NCBI GenBank assembly: GCA_037892935.1
Contig: JAYXKI010000009.1
Span: forward strand, 1,240,001-1,304,000
DNA length: 64,000 nt
Direction: 5' to 3'
DNA from: Phlebopus portentosus
Taxonomy: Eukaryota > Basidiomycota > Agaricomycetes > Boletales > Boletinellaceae
Position 1 is the first letter of the stretch; each line of letters opens with the position of its first letter. The notes below the pieces were generated by a model, which saw nothing but the letters and a program-made list of their open reading frames with translations, ran no database searches and had not been told where the DNA came from. Positions 48,042 through 60,182 of the stretch are shown in pieces. A program made the translations under genes and the position numbers.

Positions 48042-49088
48042 TTACCCGGAAAGACCAATTGTGACCCAAAGCCACTTTGATTCGGCTTCATCGTCGTCGT
48101 CCGATTCCCTCGGGGATCTTGTCAGTACAGTGGCACGAGCCGCTTGGGACTTCATTTGAGAAGCATAGATGAGGGGAGGTGGGCCAGCTTCCCCATACTG
48201 GATAGAATCGTTGTATTTCCAGAAAAGCACTTCGAGTTCAGGACTCGAAGTTTTCAATAAGTGAACTGTTCTTCGGCAAGGAGAAAAAGACTTACTAGGG
48301 ATCCCATTCATCTGTGCTAACGTCGTCTGAGGACAAAACCATCGAACATACAGCAGAATGACAGATTTATCGACGTGGAACTGTTCATGTTGAATTATAG
48401 ATATGACTTGTCCTGCATAAATTCGGTCACCAAACTCCATCTGAATGATGGAGTTTGGTGCCTTGTCAGCCACTTTTGATGGAGTGATTCGCCTACCATC
48501 TTTGATAATAAAAGAATGAAACTTCGCTTGGCTGATCAGATAGTTTCCATCCCATTCGTACGCATGATTCGCTGGATGAACAACATCAGCGTTTGGAAAT
48601 ACTTCATTGTAGAATTTGAGGAGCGCGATCTGCAGATCGCGCTCCATTCTTCCCATAGTATAAGGCCCAAGAATGGGCTGATCAAATCCACTTGTCACTG
48701 AATAATACGAGAAAAAATTTGTTTGTAATCTAGACAAAACAGAACAAAAATTGAAGTGGCTTACCATCTCTAGCACGATCCTCCGCATCCTGTACAATGG
48801 CATTTATGGACGCAACAGTCCCACGGTAATCTTTATCCTCATTTGTCATGAGGTTTGCCAAGTCCGTAAGGCCGCCGTCTGATGATGATGGATTTGACGT
48901 CAAGTCTTGTAACTGCAAAAGAATGTTATTAGTGGCAAACAATACCAAATTGAACTGACATACCATGCGGCGCGATTGCGCATTTCGACGAGAATGCTCG
49001 TAGAAAACTTGTCTCGATCTCCCCTCCGCTATGATTGTTCGATGAATAGCTTTTCGGTACCTTGTTGAGACGTTCGCTGGTGAACGTC
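48042..49088 (-). CDS. Hypothetical protein, 5' end unresolved
   Basis: Exons 48042-48697 and 48765-48912, and one ending at 48964 (ARG-rich, RSRQVFYEHSRRNAQSRRM), join in phase. The first exon(s) upstream were not found because a stop precedes 49088 in frame. Visible parts: a charged segment with LTDLANLMTNEDKDYRG, then HAYEWDGNYLISQAKFHSF, a beta-rich region FGDRIYAGQVISIIQHEQFH...YVRWF, and a C-terminus WLWVTIGLSG. The pattern of a short basic region followed by a beta-rich IQ...VRWF region recalls proteins carried by agaricomycete transposons, but this is a weak impression. It sits between two copies of a 36-nt direct repeat. Confidence 0.5.
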
Positions 49089-49151
49089 AGAAGCCGTATA
49101 CAGGTCCAAATCTCGTATTTGATCGATAATATGTGTCACCCACGATGATGA

Positions 49152-49187
49152 GCTAATGGAGGTCTCTCACTCTCAATCGACTCAGTC
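49152..49187 (+). repeat. Direct repeat, copy 2
   Basis: Partner of 47618-47653 (35 of 36 positions the same), upstream of the unknown gene at 48042-49088. Confidence 0.85.
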
Positions 49188-49859
49188 GACCTCGAGATAA
49201 GAGAAAAGTGTAGGAAGGAATAGGAGGGGTGATGAATTGTCATTCATACCCGCCTGACATGCTTTAAGAACGACCACACGGGGCCCAAAATCGCGCAAAA
49301 AGCATATCTCAACAATTGGGATCGGCTACGTTTGGGCGAACAAAAGAGTCGAAGCACCCGACCGGGCCTTGCGGAGGCTCATTGCTTAGGTTCAAGCTCC
49401 CGTTTTGATGAGCCATCCCATTTTCGACAAGCACTCGGATGAGTTCCCAGCTAACCTGTGCATTACTTGCGCCCCGACACAATAAGAACGAAGCCAGGTA
49501 GCTAGATGGTAATTGCCCATGGACCGGAGCGTGTTGCGGGAATAGAGACCGTGCGATGGAGAGGATGAAAGCATTGCAATTGTTCTGACTCGTGCTGGTC
49601 CAATTGTTGACTTCCCCTTTAGGAAAGCGACAATGAATCGCAAATCAATCATTGATCGGCGCAGAGACTTGAGTGGCGTTCCACCATGAATTAGTATCAG
49701 CTTAGAATGTCGCGGTAATCGTCAAGCTCTCGGTTTATGTATACTTCGGTATACTGTATTGCTGAATATTGTTACTTACCTTGATTGAATTATAACCTAA
49801 TGCTAGCCGTGCTAGTCGATAAACACAGGTAAAATTGCATCGATGCTGATATCTAGTAG
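49188..49859. other. No supported gene
   Basis: Short open frames only. The first part (to about 49400) is loosely similar to 47654-47880, continuing the direct repeat. Confidence 0.4.
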
Positions 49860-52800
49860 TCAGGCGCCTTTATGCACAAGATTGATCCATCTCTCTGCCA
49901 TGATATGTACTTCACTCCCATCTTCCGTCTCTTCTTGTCGCTCCTTCAGAGCCAGTGCAGCCTCTTGAACTGCTGCAGCGGACCTCTTAAATCTGAAATC
50001 ATAATTTTCCAAATCATCCATCAGGTGCGCATAGATTCTTCTGGTGAGGAAAGGTCCATCACGATCAAGCAGCTGCCACAGAATTGCATTGCAGCTGCCA
50101 GATGTAGTACCTCATCAAGCGCAGAGTTTGGAGACTGCTCTGCGGTATGGCAAGCCGAAAGACAAGCAAACTCCGCTTTGGGAAGATGAGCACTGGCAAT
50201 GTCCAGTAATGTCAATTCTCCACCGGAAAGTGCGAACGAAGACTTGAAGGGCTCCTGATTCAGAGTCCCATGACAAGCAAAATGCACCCATCCCGCTCTA
50301 GAAAGCGCGCCGATTACAGTATCGCGAGAAGCCCGATCACCAAGAAGGCATTTGCTGATGCACTTGCAGGCGCGTATAGCATCGAATTCTCTCTTCGTCG
50401 TCGCAAGTGTTGTGTCTCCGAGGAAAAGCAGTCTCTGGTTCCCGTTTCCCGATCCCGATCGTGCGTTAATGAGCGACTGAAGAGTCGGCGTAAACGAAGA
50501 AATGTAGTCATCTATAAGATACCTCTCTTTGCCGTGCGCGTCCTCGTACGGTCCCGCGGCATGGAAGGGAAGCAAAGCCAAAAATTCAGTAGGACACCAC
50601 CAAATGTGCAAGCCTTTGGCAATCCCGGTTTCTTCGAGTTTCCGAACGACCTTCGAAACAACTCTGTCCCATAGCACCTTCATCACTTGCCGAAGGATTG
50701 TGTCGTATTCGGCCTAGTTTATTCTGGATCTCTTGCGTACGTTCAAGAGGTGATTGCACAGATCCAAAGAGTCTCCAAACCGGTCTCCGTCCAGTGGAAT
50801 ATTAACACATGGAACATGACTGCGCGGAAGGACGACAAGGGCATCATACCGAAACCTGGAATGATTAAGCATGATAACGTCTCAAATGAGACTTCCAGAA
50901 ACTCTTCATCCGGGCACTCGTCGTATCTCTGCAATAATTTTTTCTTGTTCCTCGGATAGTCTTCGTACTTGCGCCGACATCACATCGATTTGTGATCCAT
51001 TGTGCGCATGAATACCTCTTCCACTGAAAAGCGAACCATCTAAGCGCGGCTCGGCTGATGTGGCAAGAACCCTAAGACGCCCATTAACACTCCTGAGTCC
51101 CTCGGCAAGTGCTTTATCCACTTCTGAAAGTCAATCAAGCGGTGTCCTAAACCCTCGCATCTGAGACCACAATAATACTCTTCCTTGTTCCAATAGCTCA
51201 ATGTCCCGAGTGAGGTCTCCACTCGCTATGGCGTACAGGGCTACATCTAGAGCCAAAGTCTGGCATCGGATATCATGTCCGATGAAATCGTGTTGCATGG
51301 GTAGAGTTCATCTAATTGTGATGGCGCGCTGAAGTAGTGACATCGCTGCACTATAAGCTCTCAGGGTTGATTGATGATCATGAGATCGTGCCAAAGCTGC
51401 CCATTGCCGTGCTGCAAGAATACGCGAGGATGTGCTGGAGAACTTGTGAGAAGAGGCGCTATCCAACAGATGAATAGAACCCTCAAAGTCTTCCATGATA
51501 GCCTTCCTTCTGAAAACGACAATGCACAGAATTTCAGAGGCCACCTCCGAATAATAAGGATGCCCTTCTTGTACGGAGGACTAAGGACACACGATATAGT
51601 GCAATCGATTCCTCGATGTCTTCATCCTTTGCCAATTTCTGAAAGCGAGTTAGTAGGGGACCTGCGAGGTTGCTCAATGACCCGGATCGGCTAGGGTGTT
51701 CTTCTGGGAGGAGATACAGGGCTTCACGGTGCGGCATAATCGATGCGTTGATGTCCTCTACCTGTCCACATAGCTCAAAACGGGCTAATAAATAACATGC
51801 AAGATTAGATAGCGACATGACATGATTAGGGCTTCCTTTGGGAAGCTGAGCCAAGGTAGCACGATATAACTTAATGGTCTCATCAAGATCATCCGGATTC
51901 CCACTTTGATTGAATCGAGCCAGCAAGGAATTGGCAAGGTTTGCGGATGATGCGCAATGATCTGGATCAGTCTCCGGGAGAATAATTAGGGCAGATCGGT
52001 GCATCGCAGTCGACTCCTCAAGACCAGCATCCTGCCCAACTTGACCAAAACGAATCAGTAAAGAACGCGCCAGAGTTATCAGCGACGCAGGACGATAGGG
52101 TTGTCCCTCAGGACGGAGAACGAGAGAAGCACGATGTAGTCTGATCGACTCGTCGAGCTCATCGCAGTCTCCGCTTTGCTCAAAGCGAGTTGATAATGAA
52201 CACGAAAGGTTATGCAATGAATCTGAACGATTGGATGTCCTTCAGGACGAAGCGCTAGGGAAGCGCGATGTAGTGCGATAGACTCATCGAGATCATCATC
52301 TCTTCCGTCTCGCTCAAAACGCGACATCAATGAGTTTGCGAGATTTTCCAACAACATAGAACGATCAGGACGTGTTTTCTGAGCGATGGTCAAGCAGACA
52401 TGATGCAACACGATCGATTCGTCTGGATCATCTGCGCTTCCAGTATACTCATAGCGGGACAATAAAGCATTGCCAGGGTTGCCTGGTGATGTGGAATAAT
52501 TCGGATCGATCTCTCGTAGAAGAGATTTCGCAGCTCGATGCGTCACGATCGATTCGTCGAGATCAGCAACATTTCCAAGGTGTTGGAAACGAGTCGCTAA
52601 AGAATTTGCTAGGTTTCCCAGCGTTGCGAAATGGCCTTGATGGGAGCGGAGATCCAGTGCAGCACGACGCAGTGCAATTGACTCCTGGAGATCCTCGGCC
52701 GTTCCTCCATGATCGAATCGAGCTACCAAGGTGTTTGCAAGATTTGTCAATAATCCAGATCGCTTAGGATGGCCATTTGGACGAAGAGCAAGAGAAGAAC

Positions 52801-53202
52801 GGTAGAAATCGACCAGTTCGTCGAGATCCGTTAAACTACCACATTTCCGAAAACGAGTCCAAAGATAGTCTGTAAGGTTATCCAGTAACGTGAAGCGAAT
52901 GTGATGGTCCTTCAGACAAAGGATCAAGGAATCTCGCCAAAACACGATTGATCTTTCCAGATAAACCATGCTTCCACAATGATGGTATCTAGCGGACCGG
53001 GAGGTTGGAAGGTCATATAATCTTTTCCATCGATCATAATGACCACAAGGGCAAAAATCAAGCATGAGTCGCTCGAGCGCAATAGTGCGATCCAAGTCTT
53101 CCAAACGCCCATACTGAGTATAACGGTCCCACAGGAGCTGAGATACATGAGCGGGTAGCTGATGAACATGAGGGTCATAAGAATGCCGCGAGGGTGCGTC
53201 AT
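49860..53202 (-). pseudogene. TPR-CHAT protein gene, broken
   Basis: The N-terminal 60 percent is a run of about 12 tetratricopeptide-like repeats of the agaricomycete type (LxNLANSLxxRFxxxGxxDDLDESIALHRAxLxLRPEGHP). A helical linker (ELLEQGRVLLWSQMRGFRTPLD) follows, then a CHAT (caspase-like) domain with the His motif WVHFACHG and Cys motif ACLSACHTAE, the expected catalytic dyad. Lesions: frame changes near 52228-52238, 51565-51582, 50906, 50860-50880 and 50060; in-frame TGA at 51308-51310 and 51131-51133; in-frame TAG near 50715; and loss of the usual segment after the Cys motif before DRDGPFLTRRIYAHLMDD. The two TGA codons fall where homologues usually have Arg, fitting CGA to TGA changes. 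The terminal frame ends at 49860. A possible 5' exon lies at 53256-53552. Function in intact relatives: probable signalling or cell-death protease. Confidence 0.78.
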
Positions 53203-53903
53203 GGTGACATGCTGGTGTCTTGAGGGTGTCAGGCGTAAGTACTCAAGTTTTCAACTCAAACTGAATGCATTACCTCAGCCACTTCCAGAAAATTTTCCAG
53301 TCTTTGGGGCCTGAGCTGAAAGACTCTATGATTAGACCGACGACCCGCGAGCCCAACATTAGTTCTGTCTGTGAAAGCTTGCGAAGCCCGGCAGCGAGCA
53401 ATGGTAAATGAAGAAAGACACACGTGCGTGCTATATTTTGCTCTGAACTCAAAGCCGTACAAGTCCTTGATTCGAACCAAGTCTAAGAGGAATATCAATT
53501 GCTCAGATTCATGAGGAGTTTCACTGCCTGAAGAACAAAACGAGGAATTCAATCGATTTTTTCATTACATAGAACGTATATGCTTATGTAAGCAAGCTGC
53601 TTCTTGGTTATTACGTAATGATATCCCGGGCCCCTTCAATTTGAAGTTGCTAAGCGAAAGTCGAGGGCACAAGTACCGCAGGATATTCTTACTATACTCC
53701 CGTCCTTTGCGAACTCTTTGCATTGATTGGCTATGACTGAATCCAGATACATAAGAGGAATTTGTCAGACAGCAGCAAACAATTTGTTGTCGCAATATCC
53801 AACATCAGTATAAATGCTTGAGCATGGTCGTCTCCCACAATCCAGGACCTCCTAAACGCTCTTCGTCCATCTCGTTGGTGATATCTTACTCCTTTACATC
53901 AAA
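53203..53903. other. Possible 5' exon of the TPR-CHAT gene and promoter of a small ORF
   Basis: On the - strand 53256-53552 is open and reads ESEQLIFLLDLVRIKDLYGF...RLENFLEVAEV, plausible as the first coding part of the TPR-CHAT gene, but I could not join it with confidence. The remainder is promoter for the + ORF at 53904. Confidence 0.4.
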
Positions 53904-54104
53904 ATGGCTGACAAAAAGCCTGCGCCCGGACCCGTAAAGTTATCTGAATTGGCAAAGTCATCACAACGTAGAAAATATAGTTTCGTCAAGTCTGAGACCA
54001 AGCGCGAAAAGCATTCTGTCAAATCTCATTCATTTAGCCCTGAGTCGAAGACAGAGTCGCAGCCAAAAGATAAACAGGAATCTGGAACAGACTCCAACAA
54101 GTAA
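53904..54104 (+). CDS. Small charged protein, 66 aa
   Basis: Single exon with a good start context (caaaATGGC). Lys/Ser/Glu-rich and fully disordered: MADKKPAPGPVKLSELAK, then alternating KSETKREKHSVKS and a Glu/Asp/Lys tail. No domain recognised. It could be a real small basic protein or a chance ORF. Confidence 0.4.
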   Translation: MADKKPAPGPVKLSELAKSSQRRKYSFVKSETKREKHSVKSHSFSPESKTESQPKDKQESGTDSNK

Positions 54105-54297
54105 TCACGCTCTATATTGCAATTTGAAGTCACGAAGTCAATTTATGTGCTGGGTCGATTCGCCAGAGCTTGTTACTGAGAGCATCGCGCATTGGTGTGT
54201 CCTAGAGAATTGGATCGAGCGTATAGTTCACCATGAGGTGTGCTTCCGAATCTGAATTCCCAAAATTTCCAGAGTCTGATCTGACGTATTCGTGTCA

Positions 54298-56692
54298 TCA
54301 AGTCGTAAACCTAAACGTAACACTCCGATTCCCTTTCTTCTCTGCTTCAAGTTCTTCTCTTCTCCTTTCCTCCTCGCTCATCGCGGCCCACAGTCGGGCG
54401 TTGCGCGCGTTCAGATGCGCATAGTACCACTTTGTAAATACGAAGAGCAAAACAGCTACGCCGGAGAAGACAATGTTGATTGTATTTCCTCGTTTGAAGT
54501 CTGCCGTTGCCATTTTCCCCATTTAGTTGACAGATCAGTGCGCGAAATGGCGGAAGGAAACTCACCGGGAGAATCGTCGTCTTGGTATATCTGACTGGCC
54601 CATGCTAGAATAACGTTGTGTGTAAGAACCGATATCCAGCGTACAAGAGGGTCAACTTACTCCCGTATATGTTCGCTGCTGCGATGACCATGCCGGAGGC
54701 AATAGTCTTCTTCCCGATGGTCCCCATATTCTCATCCATCCATGCGATATTAAGCGGATGAGTCATAGGCCATGACTGAACGACGCATGCTCCAATATAT
54801 CTATGCAATTATCAGAAGTATGTACGAGGAATGGTGCAAACTGCGTAGAAGAAGACGTCATACGACTTACTTGACCCCTCGGCTTGCGCTATGCGGTAGT
54901 GCACGAAGGAGTATCCATCCCACGAGAAACCACACCGCTGTTTCCAAACTACGGTTATCCAACTACATCTACTCGCAGTTGGCCACTTACCTCCAAATGT
55001 TCCGTGCCAGCCACGTTCTCGTAAACGATCAGAGCTCCAAACGCACAGTACCATCGTAATACATAGAAGAGTGTACGGCGGTGCAGTAAGCGCATTTGAT
55101 ACGAACTAAGGCGGATTATAAGTGAGATAAGTGTTGACACGGAGAGGATATGGAACACGTACGACGTTGAAATTAAATGAAGCAATAACGGTCGGCAGAT
55201 CTGGAAACAAGCAAATCGTCGGTTTGCCGCAGGAAGCAGAAGATCAAGTACACGGAGAAAAAAAAAACTCACATGTGGCCAGAGGAACGGTCGGTGTTTG
55301 TCCAATTATCGTGATTATAAGGTGCAACCATAACCCAATATCTGTCAATGCATCTTTTATGTCGACCCAAGTCACTTTCGTTCTAGGGTGCTATCAACTA
55401 TTTATCTACATTATAAGGCGAGTCACGTACTCATATTTTCTCTTTGCAAGATCATCACGGATGACTCGAGTGACCGATATCCGTATCTGTTTTTCGTCAA
55501 ACCAGGGTTTCCGCCCACGCAAGCCGCCTTTTGTAGATGCCACATTAATGGGAAGGTAGAACCTGTACAGGTGTGCGCAAGTGCGTTAAATCACGGGTAC
55601 GCAAAGATGGGAAATATGCGCCTACCAAGTTAGAAAGGAAACGATGACGGTGAGTATACCGTCGACGATGAAAAGCCACTTCCACCCATAAAGGCCAGAT
55701 ACGCCTCGCATCTTCAGCAGACCGCTGAAGAGAACAAGAATACATCAATAATTACAGATACGGAACCAGGTCCCTACGGTTTCTCACCTGGCCATGAGCC
55801 CGCTGACGGCGCTCGCAATACTCTAAGATCCATGTCGTAAGTAGACGAGATGGGAAAGTAGCCATCCGTATAGAATAATACCTGGACACCCCAGAACCAT
55901 GCCAAACGTGAAGCGAGTTCTGTGCTCTTGTAGAATGCGCCAAGATACACAAGCGTCGCAGGAATCACACCTCCTTCCGTTATAGCGATGACTGCGGGTG
56001 CCGCTGATGAGAAAGATCACAATATGTTGGCCGGAAGACTTACAGCATCTAACTGAGAACACAAAGTCAGTGAAGGCTGAAGAGAAGATGACAGAAATAC
56101 ATGCCTGCAAGATAACCTGACTTATCGGTTATCAGCGCATGCGCTAGCGTAACGAGGCCCCAGGAGAACATCAATATCGAAATCCCTGATATAACGCTTG
56201 AATCAGGCTTTCACGCACAAATCCATTGTGCAACTGCTCATTAGAATCGGACGTACACCGCGCGGGCCCAGCAATCTTTGCAATGATGGCTCCGCTGATA
56301 CATGTCACGGAAAAGCACACTGCATTGAGCGCAACCGCGGTGTTAACCACATCAATAGTAAATCCCAGATCCTCGGGCAAGTTGTCCGAGATGGCGTTGG
56401 AGTTGTTAGTGCGATCCATGTTTAGCACGAACGTCGTCAGGAGTATCCAAGGGAAGAGTCGCGTATCGAGTATGTGCACGACTTTGTGCTCTTCTTCTGC
56501 CGTATATTCGAGGTCCGGGACATAATACGGATTCTCGCCATCGCCAAACCCATAATCATAGCCTAGCTTGACCTTGTTGGAGTCATTGACATCCGCATCG
56601 CTAGTGCTAGCAGCATGTTTGGACTCAATATCATCCTCAGCTTTTTCCTCGCTCTTCCTCAACGTCTGTTCGGGTCCAGAAAGCGAAGCCAT
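54298..56692 (-). CDS. Dal5-type MFS anion:cation symporter, tandem copy A
   Basis: Exons (high to low): 56257-56692, 56105-56185, 56044-56052, 55882-55991, 55788-55822, 55626-55724, 55431-55562, 55273-55382, 55163-55200, 54991-55105, 54871-54937, 54661-54800, 54566-54604, 54298-54500; 537 aa, all 13 junctions in phase. An acidic N-terminal tail of about 75 residues precedes helix 1 (LFPWILLTTFVLNMDRTNNS, AISDNLPEDLGF). Others: LMFSWGLVTLAHALI, AITEGGVIPATLVYLG, STELASRLAWFWGVQ, GLYGWKWLFIVDG, KPWFDEKQIRISVTRV, GKKTIASGMVIAAANIYG, SQIYQDDDSPDFKRGN, and a charged helical tail ending SVTFRFTT. Exon 3 is 9 nt, and the intron before it begins GC. Same gene plan as the neighbour at 57638-60182. 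Substrate not readable; the family moves allantoate, vitamins, thiol or peptide substrates. Confidence 0.9.
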
Positions 56693-57637
56693 CTTCTGTC
56701 GATAGCGTAGAAGTCAAGAAGGACGAGCGCCCAGCTAAAGAAGCCGCGAACAAATTTGTCGGTTCATTTATGCTCCAGTCGTCTGCATATTAAGTACATA
56801 GGTTCCCTTTGATCCAGGATCAGAATCATCACTCGGACGCCCAAAAAGCGCAATTGCACGCACGGAATAAACCATATGTTATTCATCACGAAATAGAGGG
56901 TGTGAATTGCACCATCGGAGCACCACATTCTTCTTTGATGGCCCCCATATTGACGAGTTCTCTGAAAATTTACGCCCCTGTTGATAAGCAAAGCGATGAT
57001 GGAAGTACCGTTCGTGGAAAGTGTTTAACAGAGTCCAAGAAAAGAAGAGTCAGGAGATAACGCGATTGAAACTGTGTCGATCCCATTTCAATCTACGACA
57101 GATCGACGATTACAGTAATTCACCATTACTCTGAATGCCAATCTGCCCCACCATTGCACTGCAGTGAACTTCGACGTTGTTGACGCCGTCTTGAAATCAA
57201 TATCGAAAAAATCTACATGTGCTGTTTTTTTTTTCAGACCATGAAATATTCTGCATGGATGGATTTATGAAGAAAGAAAAAACAAAAGGCCCCCGAACCA
57301 AACTCCACACCCCGTCGCGTAATCAATTCGTTACAATTCGCCAAGAATCTTTGTGTCATCCGATTGATTGTACTTCCTTCACTTCCGTATTTCAATTTCA
57401 TGAATCGCCATTACTAAAGCGATCATTACTAAACTCTCACAAAATGTTCTTGATACGTGTCCAAATAAACAATTTCAAGAGGATGGAAATTGCAAGAGAA
57501 AAGGCGGGGTGTTTGGACCAACTTTGGTGTTCCAAGTGGCCCTGAATTACTTCACATGGCAAAAATATTCCTCAGGCCACGAACAGACGAATCTCAACCA
57601 GCCCAAAGATAAAACTCTCATTTCATATTCGTTTGTG
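56693..57637. other. Intergenic region between tandem transporters
   Basis: No supported gene; short open frames only. Contains a poly-T run near 57226. Confidence 0.45.
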
Positions 57638-60182
57638 TTATGTCGTAAATCGGAAAGTGACACTCCTATTCCCTTTACTCTCCGCCTCCAGCTCTTCTTG
57701 CTCTCGCTGCGAATCAGACATCTTCGCCAGCTGTCGTGCATTTCGTGCATTCCGATACTTGTAGTAGAACTTCATTACGACCCACAACACTGTCGCGGCT
57801 CCAGCGAAGACGATGTTAATTGTGTTTCCGCGTCTGAAGTCTGGGGAAAAGAAAGGACAAAATTAGACCTCGCTTCAAGGCACTTAAGTGAAAGACAAGG
57901 TCTACCTGGGCTATCATCTGCGCGGTATATCTGACTTCCCCATGCTATCGACAGAGTATAAATAAGGGCTCACTCCAGCGAAAGATGTATTAACTTACTT
58001 CCGTAGATATTTGCAGCACCTATAACAGCTCCGGAGGCGATCGTCCGTTTACCAACGCTTCCCGTATTCTCAGACATCCATGCGATATTTAGAGGGTGCG
58101 TATACGGCCATGACTGGACCACGCAGGCTGCAAGATATCTGATCAAAGAGAATCAATTTCAGACTAAAGTACATTATATCCAGGAAACAGAGACATACTT
58201 GATGCCCTTGCTAGTATCATGCGGAAGTGTTCGCAAGAGAATCCAGCCCACCAACTGCCAAGCCGCTATAGAATGAACAAGTAAAAATCTGAGTAATATA
58301 GCATATATGCCTCATGAGGTAACAACTTACCACTAAAAGCACCATGCCATCCTCGCTCACGAAAACGATCAGAGTGCCATATCATAGCTACCGATGTGAT
58401 GCAGGTCATTAGATACGGCGGTGCTGTCAGAGCATTCGCAACAAACTATAATGAAGCAATCGATTAGGTTGATGGCTTTGCCGACGAGGAAAATCTGAAC
58501 TTGATGCTCACGACGTTGAAGTTGAAAGACTTGATGACAGTCGGTAGATCTATTTGTCTCAGCGTCAACTCCTGTTCGCGGTCGTCTCCAACAAACGAGT
58601 GAACTTACAGGTAGACAGAGGCGTCGTCGGCGTCAGCCCAATAGCTGTTAAGATCAAGTGGCCCCAAAGGCCGATATCAGTTACACTATCTTTGACATCT
58701 GCCCAAGTCACGGTCGACCTTCGCGATGAAGTCAAAAGAAACACAATCTGTCATCAAATTCCAAAGAAAATGCGTAAGTAAGGACTTACTCATACACCCT
58801 TTTAGCAGGATCGTCTCTAACGACTCTCGTAACAGCAATCTGGACCTGCCGATCGTCGAACCAAGGCTTGAACCCGCGAATTCCGCCTTTTGTGCGCGCA
58901 GCATTACGCGGGAGGTAAAACCTGATCAAAAAGAATCAAAAGAAGGTCGGATGTAGCCCAGCAAGCGAAGATCGAATACGATGATACGAACCATGTCAAG
59001 ACCGCAACAAACAAAGTGATAACCCCATCCACAATAAACAGCCACTTCCAGCCGAAAAGGCCTCCTACGCCGCGCAATTGGAGAAGACCACTGCGATACC
59101 AAAACAACACAATAAGTCTCAACAAGTCGTTCTCTCTTCCTTATCAAAAGAAGAGGTGTTCGGAAGCGAATAAGCCGCACCTGGCCATTAGTCCACTGAT
59201 CGCGCTCGCTATGTTCTATGCAAGCAGAGAAGATTCAAGATTGTTGTCAAGCAATCAGTAAATGAGCATCACGGAAGCAATGGAGGGATTAGGCCAACCT
59301 GCACGCCCCAGAACCATGCCAGACGGGTTGCGAGTTCTGTACTTTTGTAGAATCCGCCGAGGTATACGAGTGTCGCGGGAATGACTCCACCCTCGGTGAT
59401 TGCAATGACTAGAAGAATAGATTCAGAAAGATTTTTTTTTTTTTTGGAACCGGAGAAAAAGGTACGCACAGCAACGGACTGAGAAGATTATGAAGATGCC
59501 AGTTGGTGAGATAGAAGCCTCGCCAAAACAAGTTATGATACGAACCTGACAGATATCCAGCTTTGTCTCGAATGAGCGCATGGGCCAGTGTGACCAGTCC
59601 CCACGAGAACATCAGGATCGGAATCCCTACATACAAAATACGTATATTTCAGCACACGCATAGTCATCCATACGTAACTTCCAATAATAACAACTCACAT
59701 CTCGACGGTCCAGCAATCTTCGCAATAACAGCGCCCGAGAAGCACGCAACGCTAAACAGCACCGAGTACACCGCCGTCGCAGTATTGACTACGTCGATAT
59801 CGAACCCCAGGTCCTCGGGCAGGTTGTCCGAGATCGCGTTCGAGTTGTTTGTCCGGTCCATATTGAGCACGAACGTCGTAAGCAGGATCCACGGGAACAG
59901 CCGCGTGTCGAGGATGCGGATGACACGCGATTCCTCGGACTTGGTGTACTGCAGGTTCGGGATGAAGAATGGGTTCTTCGCGTTGTCGTCCTCTTCTTCC
60001 GGTAATTGCGCGGTGAGCGTATGTGAGTGGGAGGAGACGAGCCCCGGTTCGGTGTCGACGGTGCTTATGTCGAGTTTGATATCCTCCTCCTTGCTCTCAT
60101 CGACTACACGATCGGGAGGAGGACTCGCACTGGTGCTGTACGGCTCTGGCCTCCCTTCCACAGATAAATCATCCTTCGTCAT
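57638..60182 (-). CDS. Dal5-type MFS anion:cation symporter, tandem copy B
   Basis: Paralogue of the gene at 54298-56692 in the same orientation. Traced exons at the 5' end are 59699-60182, 59546-59626 (81 nt, same length as in copy A) and 59470-59478 (9 nt), followed by an exon opening FIAITEGGVIPATLVYLGGFYKS. The remaining exons lie at positions equivalent to copy A, down to the last one (about 57638-57840), which ends NARQLAKMSD...SVTFRFTT. The N-terminal tail is longer and unlike copy A's, while the core from ILDTRLFPWILLTTFVL onward is nearly the same. No disabling change was seen. Not every internal junction was traced, so the total (about 14 exons) is an estimate. An upstream in-frame ATG at 60305 was rejected because its peptide is basic and unlike the tail of copy A. 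Confidence 0.85.
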
